Shown one piece after another: positions 43,429 through 52,877 of a DNA stretch of 64,000 nt (position 1 is the stretch's first letter; every line of letters begins with the position of its first letter). This DNA is from an uncultured Bacteroides sp. (GTDB lineage: Bacteria > Bacteroidota > Bacteroidia > Bacteroidales > Bacteroidaceae). The stretch spans positions 6,014 through 70,013 of the forward strand of contig USCT01000009.1 of NCBI GenBank assembly GCA_900553185.1. The letters run 5' to 3'. The position numbers and the translations under genes were made by a program. The notes beneath the pieces are model-generated. The model did not search any database, was not told the origin of the DNA, and saw only the letters and a program-made list of their open reading frames with translations.

Positions 43429-44922
43429 TTATCTTCTGACTATTTTCTCGAAATCGGCATCAATGCCCGTGTTGGTGACAAAATCCCAAAGGGTCAGGCT
43501 ACGCAGTTGGTAATAATAATACCAGTAATAAAAAAGCTCGTTGATGTGTTTGCGGCGTGCCTCATCCTTCTGGCTCTGGGAATCGTTCAGGTCGAGGGTG
43601 GAAATCTTTCCGATGAGAAAAGTCTCTACGTTGGTATGGTAACGCTTCCGGGCAATACTGTCGGACTCATCGGCCAGATGAAGCTGGGTCTGCTGGTTGT
43701 TGAACTGCTCCACCAGAATGAAGATGTTCTGGTTGAAGTTCATCGATTCCTGACGCAACTTGCTCTCGGTCACCTCGCGGTTGCTCTGTGCCACCTTCAC
43801 CTGCCCGCGGCGTTTTCCCCAGTCCAGAATCGGAATCTTGAATCCCACCTCTACCACCTGATTGTCCTTCAGTCGGCGGTAGGCACTATCAAACCGATTG
43901 TCCGTACCGGTGAAACCCACCTGAGCGAAGAGGGTGATTTCACGCATGTTTCCCTTGGCCTTTGCCACCTCGTAATCGGCTTCCAGCTGACGCCGCCGGA
44001 TGTTGTGGGCAAAAGAGTTATTGGCCAGTGCCTTCTGTAGCACATCGTCGTAGTCCAGGCGTACATCGGGCACCGAATCGGGTACCACCGGTTCCAACTC
44101 CTCGTCTTCACTCAGCGCAAGGAAAGAACGAAGGGTAAACATACTGCTTTTCAAGGAACTCTCGTTCGAAGTCAGGGTAGAACGGGCATCCAGCATATTC
44201 AGTTCCAGTTGCAACAAATCGTTCTCACTGATTTGTCCCATACGTCGTTTTGCCTTCGCCACTTCGTAAAGCTTCTCGGCATTGGCCAGATTCTGACGGG
44301 CAATAGCCACATTCTCACGGGCCAGCAAGAGGTTGAAGAAATGATTGATGGTGGTCATCGTTACTTCTTCGGTCGCACTCAGAAAAGCCGCCTTCGCCTC
44401 GGCATAACGTACCGGTTCGATACGACGGTTCCACTTGATGTTATTCACGCCAAAGATCGGCTGGTTCAATGTCAGGGCAACCGGTACGGACATGAAGCGA
44501 TTCCCCACCGTTCCGTCCATCTGACGGAGAAAGTCGAGCGACGTATTCAATGACAAGGTACCTCCTGTAAACCAGATATTCTGATCGATGGAAAGTTGTC
44601 CGTTCATCTGCAGGTAGTTGTTCCGAACGAAAGTGTACGAACCATCGTCCTGCTGATTAGAATTGTAACTTTTGTTGTATGAAGGCAGGGTAGCCGTAAA
44701 ATTCACTTCGGGCAACAAATCGGCACGGAAGGTACGGTACTCCCAGTAAGCAGTCTTCAACTCGTTCAAAGCCACGGCGGCATCCACACTCTGTACACGT
44801 GCCAAAGTAATGGCTTCATCCAGTGTAATGGTGCGTTGCCGCACCGGAGTTTCTGTTTCTCCGGTCGCAAGCACCGTGTTAAGAGAGAGTAAAGAACAAA
44901 TAAGTAAAAAAGTTCGTTTCAT
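43429..44922 (-). CDS. TolC-family outer-membrane efflux protein
   Basis: 497 residues, usual TolC length, with signal peptide RTFLLICSLLSLNTVLATGE. Two homologous OEP halves: EAITLARVQSVDAAVALNEL and the later FAHNIRRRQLEADYEVAKAK, with long coiled helices between (ENVAIARQNLANAEKLYEVA, ITESKLRQE-like stretch). Forms the outer-membrane duct of tripartite exporters. It is encoded 30 bases after A1, in the same unit as the ATPase, and completes the HlyD-permease-ATPase-TolC set of this locus. Confidence 0.92.
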   Translation of the reverse strand: MKRTFLLICSLLSLNTVLATGETETPVRQRTITLDEAITLARVQSVDAAVALNELKTAYWEYRTFRADLLPEVNFTATLPSYNKSYNSNQQDDGSYTFVRNNYLQMNGQLSIDQNIWFTGGTLSLNTSLDFLRQMDGTVGNRFMSVPVALTLNQPIFGVNNIKWNRRIEPVRYAEAKAAFLSATEEVTMTTINHFFNLLLARENVAIARQNLANAEKLYEVAKAKRRMGQISENDLLQLELNMLDARSTLTSNESSLKSSMFTLRSFLALSEDEELEPVVPDSVPDVRLDYDDVLQKALANNSFAHNIRRRQLEADYEVAKAKGNMREITLFAQVGFTGTDNRFDSAYRRLKDNQVVEVGFKIPILDWGKRRGQVKVAQSNREVTESKLRQESMNFNQNIFILVEQFNNQQTQLHLADESDSIARKRYHTNVETFLIGKISTLDLNDSQSQKDEARRKHINELFYYWYYYYQLRSLTLWDFVTNTGIDADFEKIVRR

Positions 44923-44952
44923 ATTTTCAGGCTAATTAGGATTCTACAAAAA

Positions 44953-46206
44953 TTATTCATCGTGCAAGGCCTCGGCAGGCTGCACCTTCATGGCCCGTCG
45001 GGCAGGATACCAGATACCCAAGACTATCATCAGAGCCATGAGCAGGAACGCGCCTCCGAAACATTCCACAAAACGCATCACAGAAACATCGAGCAACGTA
45101 TGCACCGTCAGATCGGCCCATTGGATATTGAAGGCAATCACCAGGGCCGGTATCACCGCCAATAGCAGAAGAGTAAGCCCTTCCAACAGAAAATACCGCA
45201 TCAATACCCATCGGCTGCTTCCCAATGCCATACGCAGAGCTATCTCGCAACGACGCTTTCGGGTACGGTACCAGAAGGTAGCAAAGACACACAGAAAGAC
45301 ATTAAACAAAAAGAAAGCTGCCACGGCATAAACTGTATTGAGGTAATTTACCGTTCCCTCCTGCACGTCATAAGCCTCCTTCATATCGTCATACGAACGG
45401 ATATTATCCAAATAGAAGATTCCGCGGTCGAATACCGGCTGCATGTCACGCCGGAAACGCTCGGCAAATCCTGCTACATGATCGGGCGAAACCCGTATCG
45501 CCACATGTTGCCAGAACAAGGCCTTATCGGCAGGCAAGTAAATGAAGGGTTCATATCTCTCATAGTCACCCAGCTTGTGTCGGGGCAGAACGGCGGCCAC
45601 CCGGTAATTGGTCACCGGATTTTTAGTGTTCAACCAATAGGGATTGAAGCAAGTCCTGCCTACCGCGTCACCCGCATGAGGCAATTGGAACAGGGAATCC
45701 ACCAGGTCAACACTCATCAGTGCGGGAACAGGGTTTTCGGCCGGTGACCAGTGCTTCTCATCCAACTGTCCGGCCAATGGATTCAAGCGGAATACCTTGA
45801 AGTAGGAAGATGTCACGTATCTGATGTAACAATTTACCACATTCGTTGAATCGGTATGCGGCGCATATCCTTCGGACATCACCTCATCCGTATAAGGGAC
45901 ACTCCCGTAATAGGCACAAACTTCTTCTACCCCGGGATAATCCTTTATCAGGTTATACAGATAGGTGAAATCTTCTCCGGCCCGCCGGTTGTCGGTATCG
46001 TTAATGAACTCCAACGGTTTGGTACCCATCGTCAGGTCGAACACACACGAGGTATCATATCCTTTGGATTTCCAGGCCGCCCCTTCGAAATTATATACGA
46101 CATCGATACCATACCACAACAATACGGTCACGATACACAATTCGGTCCAAAGCCAGGCGTTGGTACGCCGCTGGTTCCATATCTGATTGAAAATCTGTTT
46201 CCACAT
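44953..46206 (-). CDS. MacB/FtsX-type permease, subclass A (A1)
   Basis: 417 residues. One N-terminal membrane helix (about 18-38), a large extracytoplasmic MacB-type domain (about 40-285), then three helices. The coupling helix that should contact the ATPase is CEIALRMALGSSR (320-332). Ends with IWYPARRAMKVQPAEALHDE, shared with A2 and A3. No ATPase domain is attached, unlike MacB itself. It starts 3 bases after B1 and precedes TolC. The stretch at its 3' end (44957-45040 on the plus strand) is nearly identical to that of A2. Confidence 0.88.
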   Translation of the reverse strand: MWKQIFNQIWNQRRTNAWLWTELCIVTVLLWYGIDVVYNFEGAAWKSKGYDTSCVFDLTMGTKPLEFINDTDNRRAGEDFTYLYNLIKDYPGVEEVCAYYGSVPYTDEVMSEGYAPHTDSTNVVNCYIRYVTSSYFKVFRLNPLAGQLDEKHWSPAENPVPALMSVDLVDSLFQLPHAGDAVGRTCFNPYWLNTKNPVTNYRVAAVLPRHKLGDYERYEPFIYLPADKALFWQHVAIRVSPDHVAGFAERFRRDMQPVFDRGIFYLDNIRSYDDMKEAYDVQEGTVNYLNTVYAVAAFFLFNVFLCVFATFWYRTRKRRCEIALRMALGSSRWVLMRYFLLEGLTLLLLAVIPALVIAFNIQWADLTVHTLLDVSVMRFVECFGGAFLLMALMIVLGIWYPARRAMKVQPAEALHDE

Positions 46207-46209
46207 AGC

Positions 46210-47559
46210 TTATTCTCCTCCCGTCAATGTATATGAAATACTTCTGTGTACGGCTATCCACGCAGGCAACAATACAGACAAGGCATTGAACACCAGACAA
46301 GCCGCCAGTACCGTCAGGAACAACGACGGACGCAACAACAAGTCGCTACCCAACACGATACCTTCCAGTTCCACACCCCCTGTACCGAACAACCATGTAC
46401 CTCCCGCTACCACCAGCAGACACGACAACACATAGCCCAACACGCCTCCTATCAGAGTGGTAGACAGACTCTCGAAAAACAATCGTCCGATAATATCGGC
46501 ATTGGAAGCCCCATACGCCTTACGGATGGCTATCTCGCCCAACCGGCTCTGCATCTGGGCGTGAACCAGTCCTGATATGCCTACGGCGGGCACTACCAGC
46601 AGAACCACCAGCAACAATCCATAAACCAGTCCCGCATTGATACTTCCATCGCGGAAAAAGGTGTACTCCGTATGCGTGTACAGACGCGGATCCTGAAGGA
46701 TATACTCCAGTCCCTGCTTGTTTAGCTGTTCCATCCGGCGATTCACTTCAGCGCGTACTTCCTCAGCTGAAGTATCTGGCGACAAGTGGAGGACGGTATA
46801 ATGAAATCCTATCAGACCGCCGGTACTGGTAGAAGGATCCACATTTTCTTCGTTGGTCAATGTAAACGGTTCCCATACATCGGCATATGCCGTCTGGAAA
46901 ATGGAGCTTACATTACGTACCACCCCCACGACACGGACCTCCTGGAAATCCAGTAAGAATTGCTTGCCTACCGCCTCGACGGTTCCTCCGAACAACTCAC
47001 CCGCCAGTTTTTCACTGATGATGACGAACCGACGTACCACACCGTCGTCCCGGTTGCGGACGCTCCGCCACTCATCATCCGCCGTTTCGAAAGCAGCCCG
47101 TCCGGCATCATACTCAGCCTGAGTAAACGGACGTCCAGCCAGAAAATCGTAACGAAAGAAATCAAACCAGTTGGCCGCTACGGGACGGAGCAATACCGGA
47201 TGACGGTCGGACGAGGCAGGCAAGGCACACACTGCCTTCCGCAGACCTCCGTGAAAGGTCAGTTCATCCACCCCCGGCAGGTCGTCAAAAAAAGCATGGA
47301 AGGCTGTCGGTCCCAATCCCCGGTATCCCCACATATTTGTACCGTCGGGACGCATACACTGAGTGCCATAGTTGTAAAGTACCTGACTACGACGTGTCTC
47401 CGGTGCTACATCTGCCGTACGGAAATCATAAACCATCACCACCACCATCACAAAGGCCATGGTAACCGCCGTTCCTACTACACACACCGCCGTATAGAAA
47501 CGGTGCTGGTTCAGCTGGTTAAAGAGTAACCGCAAGTTATGTATCCAAGCATATTCCAT
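46210..47559 (-). CDS. MacB/FtsX-type permease, subclass B (B1)
   Basis: 449 residues. N-terminus HNLRLLFNQLNQHRFYTAVC then TM1 (about 22-46), large extracytoplasmic domain and three C-terminal helices. Coupling helix RLGEIAIRKAYGASNAD, ending SISYTLTGGE. Subclass B is marked by the N-terminal VGT(A/G) segment and an EIG/ELG-type, R-K-A coupling motif. Pairs with A1 (3 bases downstream). It is the most divergent B member in its N-terminus, which starts MEYAWIHNLR. Confidence 0.88.
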   Translation of the reverse strand: MEYAWIHNLRLLFNQLNQHRFYTAVCVVGTAVTMAFVMVVVMVYDFRTADVAPETRRSQVLYNYGTQCMRPDGTNMWGYRGLGPTAFHAFFDDLPGVDELTFHGGLRKAVCALPASSDRHPVLLRPVAANWFDFFRYDFLAGRPFTQAEYDAGRAAFETADDEWRSVRNRDDGVVRRFVIISEKLAGELFGGTVEAVGKQFLLDFQEVRVVGVVRNVSSIFQTAYADVWEPFTLTNEENVDPSTSTGGLIGFHYTVLHLSPDTSAEEVRAEVNRRMEQLNKQGLEYILQDPRLYTHTEYTFFRDGSINAGLVYGLLLVVLLVVPAVGISGLVHAQMQSRLGEIAIRKAYGASNADIIGRLFFESLSTTLIGGVLGYVLSCLLVVAGGTWLFGTGGVELEGIVLGSDLLLRPSLFLTVLAACLVFNALSVLLPAWIAVHRSISYTLTGGE

Positions 47560-47591
47560 AGTAAAAAACGTTTATGAACAAATCTAAAAAA

Positions 47592-48890
47592 TTATTCATC
47601 GTGCAAGGCCTCGGCAGGCTGTACCTTCATGGCCCGTCTGGCAGGATACCAGATACCCAGGACAATCATCAGAGCCATGAGCACAGCCGTCACCGATAAA
47701 GCCATACAGAAACGGAGCGCATCGAAAGGCAGGCATGAGACATCCACCAGGTCGGCCATACCGATATTCAACGCAATGAGCGAAGCGGGTATCATTGCCA
47801 CGACAAACAGGAGCAATCCTTCGGTTATCAGACGAATGAACACACCTTGACGGGTACTGCCCAACGCCATGCGGAGAGCAACTTCCTGACGGCGGTGCTG
47901 CGTACGGAACCAGAAGGTACCGATAACACCCAGGAAGATATTGAGCAGCAGGAAGCCCAGGATGCAGAGCTGCGTCTTGACTTCGTTCACATCTTCCAGT
48001 TCCTCAATCGTACGTAACTGATGGAAAGGCAATATATTCAAAATATACACATTGCCTATGCGGTAAAGCCGATCGGCATCGTCCATCAACGCTTCAGCAA
48101 AGTCATGGTCAGCTTCCGGCTTTACACGCACACTCAATTGCAAATAAGCCGGATTACCGAATTCAATCATAACCTCACGTGGAAGGTCGGTAGCGATAAA
48201 AGGTCCTCCCCACTGGTCGGAAGTCTGGAAATGGCTCCAGCGCATGGGTTCAGCAATACCGGCTACCCGCATCCGGAAGTCATTATCGGGTTCCCCAAAA
48301 GGTAGTTGCCTCCCCAGTAATGAAGTGGCGTCGGACATGTGAAGTTCCTCATAAGCAGCCGCCACATTGCGAGACAGAATGAGGGTACCCGGATTCAATA
48401 CGGAAGCCAAGGAATCGGAACTTGTGGTATAGACCGTTTTGCCATCCTCTCTCTGTATGGCCACGCCCCGGATACGGAACAGACGCATAAAATCCGGTTG
48501 TGCCCAGCGGTGCATGGCATGAACAGGTACCGTGTCTACACACACCGTGAATCCATTGCTACCGTCTCCATAAGGAATACTGTTCTGAGAGATGGCTACT
48601 TCTTCCACACCGGGACGATGACGCAGGCGTTCGGCTATCTCCAATAGATCATCCATATCGTTTTCCGGCGTACGTTCGGCTTCATAAAGGGATGAATTAG
48701 GTGTCAGACGGTTCAGCATCAAGCAATAGCAATGATTGGCATCAAAGCCCATCGGCGAAAAATAGACACGTGCCGTTACACAACACCAGTCTACGATGTA
48801 CCACAATACCACAAAGACTACCAGCAATTCCAACGCCAGGAAAAAGTTGCCTCGCCATTCATTTCTTAATTGTCGGAATATCGTTCTCAT
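47592..48890 (-). CDS. MacB/FtsX-type permease, subclass A (A2)
   Basis: 432 residues from ATG 48890 (MRTIFRQLRNEWRGNF); the open frame runs 13 codons further up but crosses the hairpin region behind B2. TM1 follows directly (LALELLVVFVVLWYIVDW). Coupling helix QEVALRMALGSTRQGV and ending IWYPARRAMKVQPAEALHDE as in A1. About 95 bases at the 3' end nearly match those of A1, suggesting recent exchange. Pairs with B2 (54 bases upstream) in the strict B-A order. Confidence 0.87.
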   Translation of the reverse strand: MRTIFRQLRNEWRGNFFLALELLVVFVVLWYIVDWCCVTARVYFSPMGFDANHCYCLMLNRLTPNSSLYEAERTPENDMDDLLEIAERLRHRPGVEEVAISQNSIPYGDGSNGFTVCVDTVPVHAMHRWAQPDFMRLFRIRGVAIQREDGKTVYTTSSDSLASVLNPGTLILSRNVAAAYEELHMSDATSLLGRQLPFGEPDNDFRMRVAGIAEPMRWSHFQTSDQWGGPFIATDLPREVMIEFGNPAYLQLSVRVKPEADHDFAEALMDDADRLYRIGNVYILNILPFHQLRTIEELEDVNEVKTQLCILGFLLLNIFLGVIGTFWFRTQHRRQEVALRMALGSTRQGVFIRLITEGLLLFVVAMIPASLIALNIGMADLVDVSCLPFDALRFCMALSVTAVLMALMIVLGIWYPARRAMKVQPAEALHDE

Positions 48891-48925
48891 AAAGTGTTTT
48901 ATTCTCTGTTTTTCACAAATTATCT

Positions 48926-48944
48926 GCAAGTGTCCGTCACTTGC
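48926..48944 (-). other. Intercistronic hairpin between B2 and A2
   Basis: GCAAGTG (48926-48932), five bases, CACTTGC (48938-48944). It begins one base after the B2 stop on the transcribed strand, has no T-run and is 36 bases ahead of A2, so an RNA-processing or stability element is likelier than a terminator. Confidence 0.45.
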
Positions 48945-50228
48945 TTACATTTTTCCGTTTATCGATTCTACGATGTTCATCCGCGAAGCCCTCCAGGCCG
49001 GAATTCCCGCACTGAGCAGGTTCATCAGCAGACAGAAGGCAAAGGCTACCAGAAATATCCACGGACTAAGTAAGGTACCTGCCGTCAAGGTAGTCTCTCC
49101 GGAATAATAGGCATTGGTGGAATTTCCGAACAAAAAACCGTTCAATACAAACGTGGCCGCATAGCTCAACAACAACCCCAGCAGGCCGGCCAGACAGGTC
49201 AGCAGCAGGTTCTCCAGGAAGACCTGACGCATCAGCTCGTTGGCCGTGGCGCCGAAAGCCTTGCGCACTCCGATTTCCGCCATCCGCTTACGCATCCTCG
49301 ACAGGGTCATGCTGCTCAGGTTAATAGCTGGTACAATAAGTAGAATGAGTATTACGACAACATAACGTAGAACTACGCCTTGAATATCGGGCTCCTGGCT
49401 CCATGTACGGTAAAGATGAGTGAACTGTGTATCAGGCTGTCCGCGGTAAAACACCTCTACCCCGTCTTGTGCGTCGTTGTATTTCTGCCGCAAGCGTTCA
49501 CATTCCTGACGTATGGCCGGAAAATCCGTCCTGCTATGAGCCAGGATAACGGCACGCATCGGCCCCATCAGGTTGTAGCCCCACGAATTGGCCTCGGCAT
49601 CGCCCGCCGTGTAAGGTATCCACACCTGTGCGTAGGCATCCGTAGCCAGCATGGAGACGTCTGCCACGACGCCGCACACCCGGAAATCCACGTGATTCAA
49701 TTCCAAGTGTTGTCCTGTCACATCGGTACGTCCGAACAGACGACGAGCTACGGAAGCAGCTATAACAACCCGTGGCAATCCACTCTGTACATCGGATCCG
49801 GTAAAAGGTTTCCCGTCAAGAAAACGGAATTGGAAGATTTTCCAAAAAGCCTCATCGGTCTCTATCTTATCAGCAGTCATTTTGACTCCTGCCGGTAACG
49901 AAGCCCGCACCTTGCCAGGCTGCGATACCAAAGTAACGGCCTCGGCGGTAGTCAATGCCTTGAAGCACTCCCGCCCTGTCTGCACAGACATCCGCGAGTT
50001 GGCAGAACTACCGCTGGTATCTCCCTTGGCCCGGTAAGACATATTGGGCACATAAAGAGAACGACTACGGTTCACCTCCGGCTCGCAGTCGGCCACGCGT
50101 ACCCGCAGGGTGATGACGATGACCATGATCATACAGATGGAAAGTGCGGTACCCAGTATGGAAATCCAACTGATGACAGGATTCTCGCGCAGGTGCCAGA
50201 GAGCTTGTTTAAAGTATTGTGCAAACAT
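48945..50228 (-). CDS. MacB/FtsX-type permease, subclass B (B2)
   Basis: 427 residues. N-terminus FAQYFKQALWHLRENPVIS, TM1 (SILGTALSICMIMVIVITL), then the large extracytoplasmic domain and three C-terminal helices. Coupling helix MAEIGVRKAFGATANEL, ending NIVESINGKM. Retains the FTSD-like spacing typical of MacB proteins without ATPase. Its partner A2 follows; A3 lies upstream, 24 bases from its start. Confidence 0.88.
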   Translation of the reverse strand: MFAQYFKQALWHLRENPVISWISILGTALSICMIMVIVITLRVRVADCEPEVNRSRSLYVPNMSYRAKGDTSGSSANSRMSVQTGRECFKALTTAEAVTLVSQPGKVRASLPAGVKMTADKIETDEAFWKIFQFRFLDGKPFTGSDVQSGLPRVVIAASVARRLFGRTDVTGQHLELNHVDFRVCGVVADVSMLATDAYAQVWIPYTAGDAEANSWGYNLMGPMRAVILAHSRTDFPAIRQECERLRQKYNDAQDGVEVFYRGQPDTQFTHLYRTWSQEPDIQGVVLRYVVVILILLIVPAINLSSMTLSRMRKRMAEIGVRKAFGATANELMRQVFLENLLLTCLAGLLGLLLSYAATFVLNGFLFGNSTNAYYSGETTLTAGTLLSPWIFLVAFAFCLLMNLLSAGIPAWRASRMNIVESINGKM

Positions 50229-50252
50229 ACTGTTCTTTCTTTTTCAGTTGAA

Positions 50253-51518
50253 TCATTCATCGTGCAAGGCTTCGGCAGGCTGTACCTTCATGGCACGGCG
50301 GGCAGGAATAGCAATGCCGATACCTATCATCAAGGCTATCAAAACAAACGTAGCGAAAGCACAAAGCAACAAACGGTCCCATTCCAGTGTCGTTCCGTTT
50401 CGCCAGGCATTCAGTTCATTCTGGGCAAGTACGATGTCGATAACAATGGCAGGTATCGTCACAACGACCAGAAGAAACCAACCTTCGGACATGAGCCGTC
50501 GGAAAACATCGCCATTGGTAGCTCCGATTGCCTTATGTAAGGCAATCTCGGAATGCCGTTGCTGGGTACGGAACCAGAAAGTTCCCAGCAGACCGAGAAA
50601 GATATTGAGCAGCAAGAAGCCCATACCTACGATGTAGTTACGCAATTCATTGGCATAGGATTGCTGGTAATTCCGGCGGATATCCACAAAACTACGTATA
50701 TCACTGATGTAGAGGTTTCCTACTCGGAACTGTTTTTCACTATCAGCCTTCAAGTTCTCAATGAAATTCTTATCATGATCAGCACGGACACGGACACAAA
50801 GTTCGTTGTCCGCATTGATCCATTCTTCGCCTATCAAGTTCAAGTTATACAACATCGAGTAACAGAAACGTCCCTGCTCGTAATCACTGTAACGGACATT
50901 CTGCAAGGCAGCTCCCAAACGGTATTCCGTACTATCATCAGGACTACTCCAATTGAAACGGAATGCCTTTTTACCCACCAGCGAAGTCATAGATATCTGA
51001 TAGTGAAGATACAGGTTGTCAGAAGCCAGGAAATCACCCCGTTCCAGAAGTTCCGCCAATTGCTCGGGTGTTTCTCCACGAGTTCCCTTGTATTGGAATA
51101 CACGGCAAAAGTCGGGAGTTGCCAAACGGCGAATAGTCCAATTGGGAGCATGTAGAGTATCATACATCACATCCAGTCCCGAATTGCTGCCGTTGTAAGG
51201 ATAGGAGTTCTGCGAAAGACTGACCGCCTCCACTTCCGGACGATGGCGCAGACGCTCCACCAATTCACGAACCTCATCACTTTGCTTGTGAGTATCGCTA
51301 TAAGGTGTGAAATCAGGGCTCTTATCGGTAAGTACCCCCATTTCTATCAGGTAACAATGCTCGGTATTGAATCCGCGCGGTTCCATATATGTCGCAATGC
51401 GGCTATAAAGTAGGTCGATGATGTACCACATCACCACACTCACTACCAGCAACTCCAACGCCAGCCACAGGTTACTATGCCATTCATTGCGTATTTGTGT
51501 AAATAATTTCTTTTCCAT
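50253..51518 (-). CDS. MacB/FtsX-type permease, subclass A (A3)
   Basis: 421 residues. N-terminus LFTQIRNEWHSNLWLALELL then TM1 continuing VVSVVMWYIIDLL. Coupling helix SEIALHKAIGATNGDV, with HKAI in place of RMAL, and the ending AIPARRAMKVQPAEALHDE. The N-terminal RNEWxxNxxLALELLVV block is shared with A2, so these two are the closest A pair at that end. It lies between B3 (35 bases upstream) and B2. Confidence 0.88.
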   Translation of the reverse strand: MEKKLFTQIRNEWHSNLWLALELLVVSVVMWYIIDLLYSRIATYMEPRGFNTEHCYLIEMGVLTDKSPDFTPYSDTHKQSDEVRELVERLRHRPEVEAVSLSQNSYPYNGSNSGLDVMYDTLHAPNWTIRRLATPDFCRVFQYKGTRGETPEQLAELLERGDFLASDNLYLHYQISMTSLVGKKAFRFNWSSPDDSTEYRLGAALQNVRYSDYEQGRFCYSMLYNLNLIGEEWINADNELCVRVRADHDKNFIENLKADSEKQFRVGNLYISDIRSFVDIRRNYQQSYANELRNYIVGMGFLLLNIFLGLLGTFWFRTQQRHSEIALHKAIGATNGDVFRRLMSEGWFLLVVVTIPAIVIDIVLAQNELNAWRNGTTLEWDRLLLCAFATFVLIALMIGIGIAIPARRAMKVQPAEALHDE

Positions 51519-51553
51519 ATTCGATATTTTAGTCGACTCCCTATTCAGTTAAC

Positions 51554-52846
51554 TTAATGATTCTTTCCTCCTATCGCTTCTACAATATTCATCCTTGACG
51601 CACGCCAGGCAGGAATGCCAGTACTCAGCAAATTCAAAATAAAGCAGAAAAGCAAAGCCCAACCGAAGGTAGAAGCATGTACTAGAATGGACGCATCCAC
51701 AGTAGGAGGATTGAGAGTCATGCTATATTGCTGGGCAAAAATCAATTCATTACCCCAATAAGCGAAAAGGAAACTCATCAACAAACCCAAGATACCGGCC
51801 AGCAAGGTAATGACCAGATTTTCTCCCAATATCTGTCCCAAAAGTTTCATACGGGTACATCCGAAAGCACGGCGTACTCCGATTTCACTGATGCGTCGGC
51901 GCAAACGGCTCTGGGTCATACTACTCAGATTGATAGCCGGCACAATGAGCAAAATAAGAAAAATGATAAAACGGTTACGACGTTCAACTTTTACATCGGG
52001 CTCCCAATTAGCACCGGTGGCAAGTACATTCTTTTCCTGATCGTAAGGACGGTTACGGTTGATGAATTTCCATCCGTTTTCGCCTATCAACTTGTTGTAT
52101 TCGTCCAACCGACGGTTCGCCTCCTCACGGATAGCCGGAAAATCACTACGATTTCGTGCCAATATGGTACAACTGACAAATCCCATCAAATCTCCGTTCC
52201 AGGTATTGTTTACCTGGTCAGTCGATGTATAGGGAACCCACACTTGACCATAAGCGGTCTCGGCTAACGTAGAGACATCTTTCACTACTCCGCACACCCG
52301 ATAAGGCGCATGAGCCAACAGGAATTCCTTACCTGTCACTTGGGTAGTTTTGAATAGGTGTCGTGCCACACTCTCGGTGATGACCGCTACAGGCTGCCCG
52401 GCATTGAAGGTAGCCTGATTGTAAGGTTTTCCATCGATGAAAGCAAAATCAAAAACCGTCCAGAACTGATTATCGGTTTCACGTACATCCACCGAGATGG
52501 CAGGTTGTTCCGGTAAACTCACCGGACGGGATTCCGAATAAACAGAATAAATAGTCACCGCTTCGGGGGTGGTCATCTTCCCGTATACTTCACGAGCGGT
52601 CCGCACACTCAACGGACCGTTACTAGTACTCTCTCCCCAAGCCTTGTTCGTAATACTTCCCCACTTTACATGCAGGAACCGGTCACGGTTACTCTCGGGT
52701 GAGAAAGGAGCTACCTTCACCTGTTGCATCATCACCACCAGCATGATGAGAAAAATGGAAAGGGCCGTACCCGCCACCGTCACCGCGCTGATAAGTGGTT
52801 GCTGGCGGAGTTGTGCCCATGCCTGTTGAAAATATTGCTTAATCAT
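51554..52846 (-). CDS. MacB/FtsX-type permease, subclass B (B3)
   Basis: 430 residues. N-terminus MIKQYFQQAWAQLRQQPLIS, TM1 including VAGTALSIFLIMLVVMMQQ, large extracytoplasmic domain, three C-terminal helices. Coupling helix RISEIGVRRAFGCTRMKL, ending NIVEAIGGKNH. First permease after the ATPase (31 bases downstream of it). Confidence 0.88.
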   Translation of the reverse strand: MIKQYFQQAWAQLRQQPLISAVTVAGTALSIFLIMLVVMMQQVKVAPFSPESNRDRFLHVKWGSITNKAWGESTSNGPLSVRTAREVYGKMTTPEAVTIYSVYSESRPVSLPEQPAISVDVRETDNQFWTVFDFAFIDGKPYNQATFNAGQPVAVITESVARHLFKTTQVTGKEFLLAHAPYRVCGVVKDVSTLAETAYGQVWVPYTSTDQVNNTWNGDLMGFVSCTILARNRSDFPAIREEANRRLDEYNKLIGENGWKFINRNRPYDQEKNVLATGANWEPDVKVERRNRFIIFLILLIVPAINLSSMTQSRLRRRISEIGVRRAFGCTRMKLLGQILGENLVITLLAGILGLLMSFLFAYWGNELIFAQQYSMTLNPPTVDASILVHASTFGWALLFCFILNLLSTGIPAWRASRMNIVEAIGGKNH

Positions 52847-52877
52847 TTTGTGTCATGTTTTATTCAGTTCATCTATA

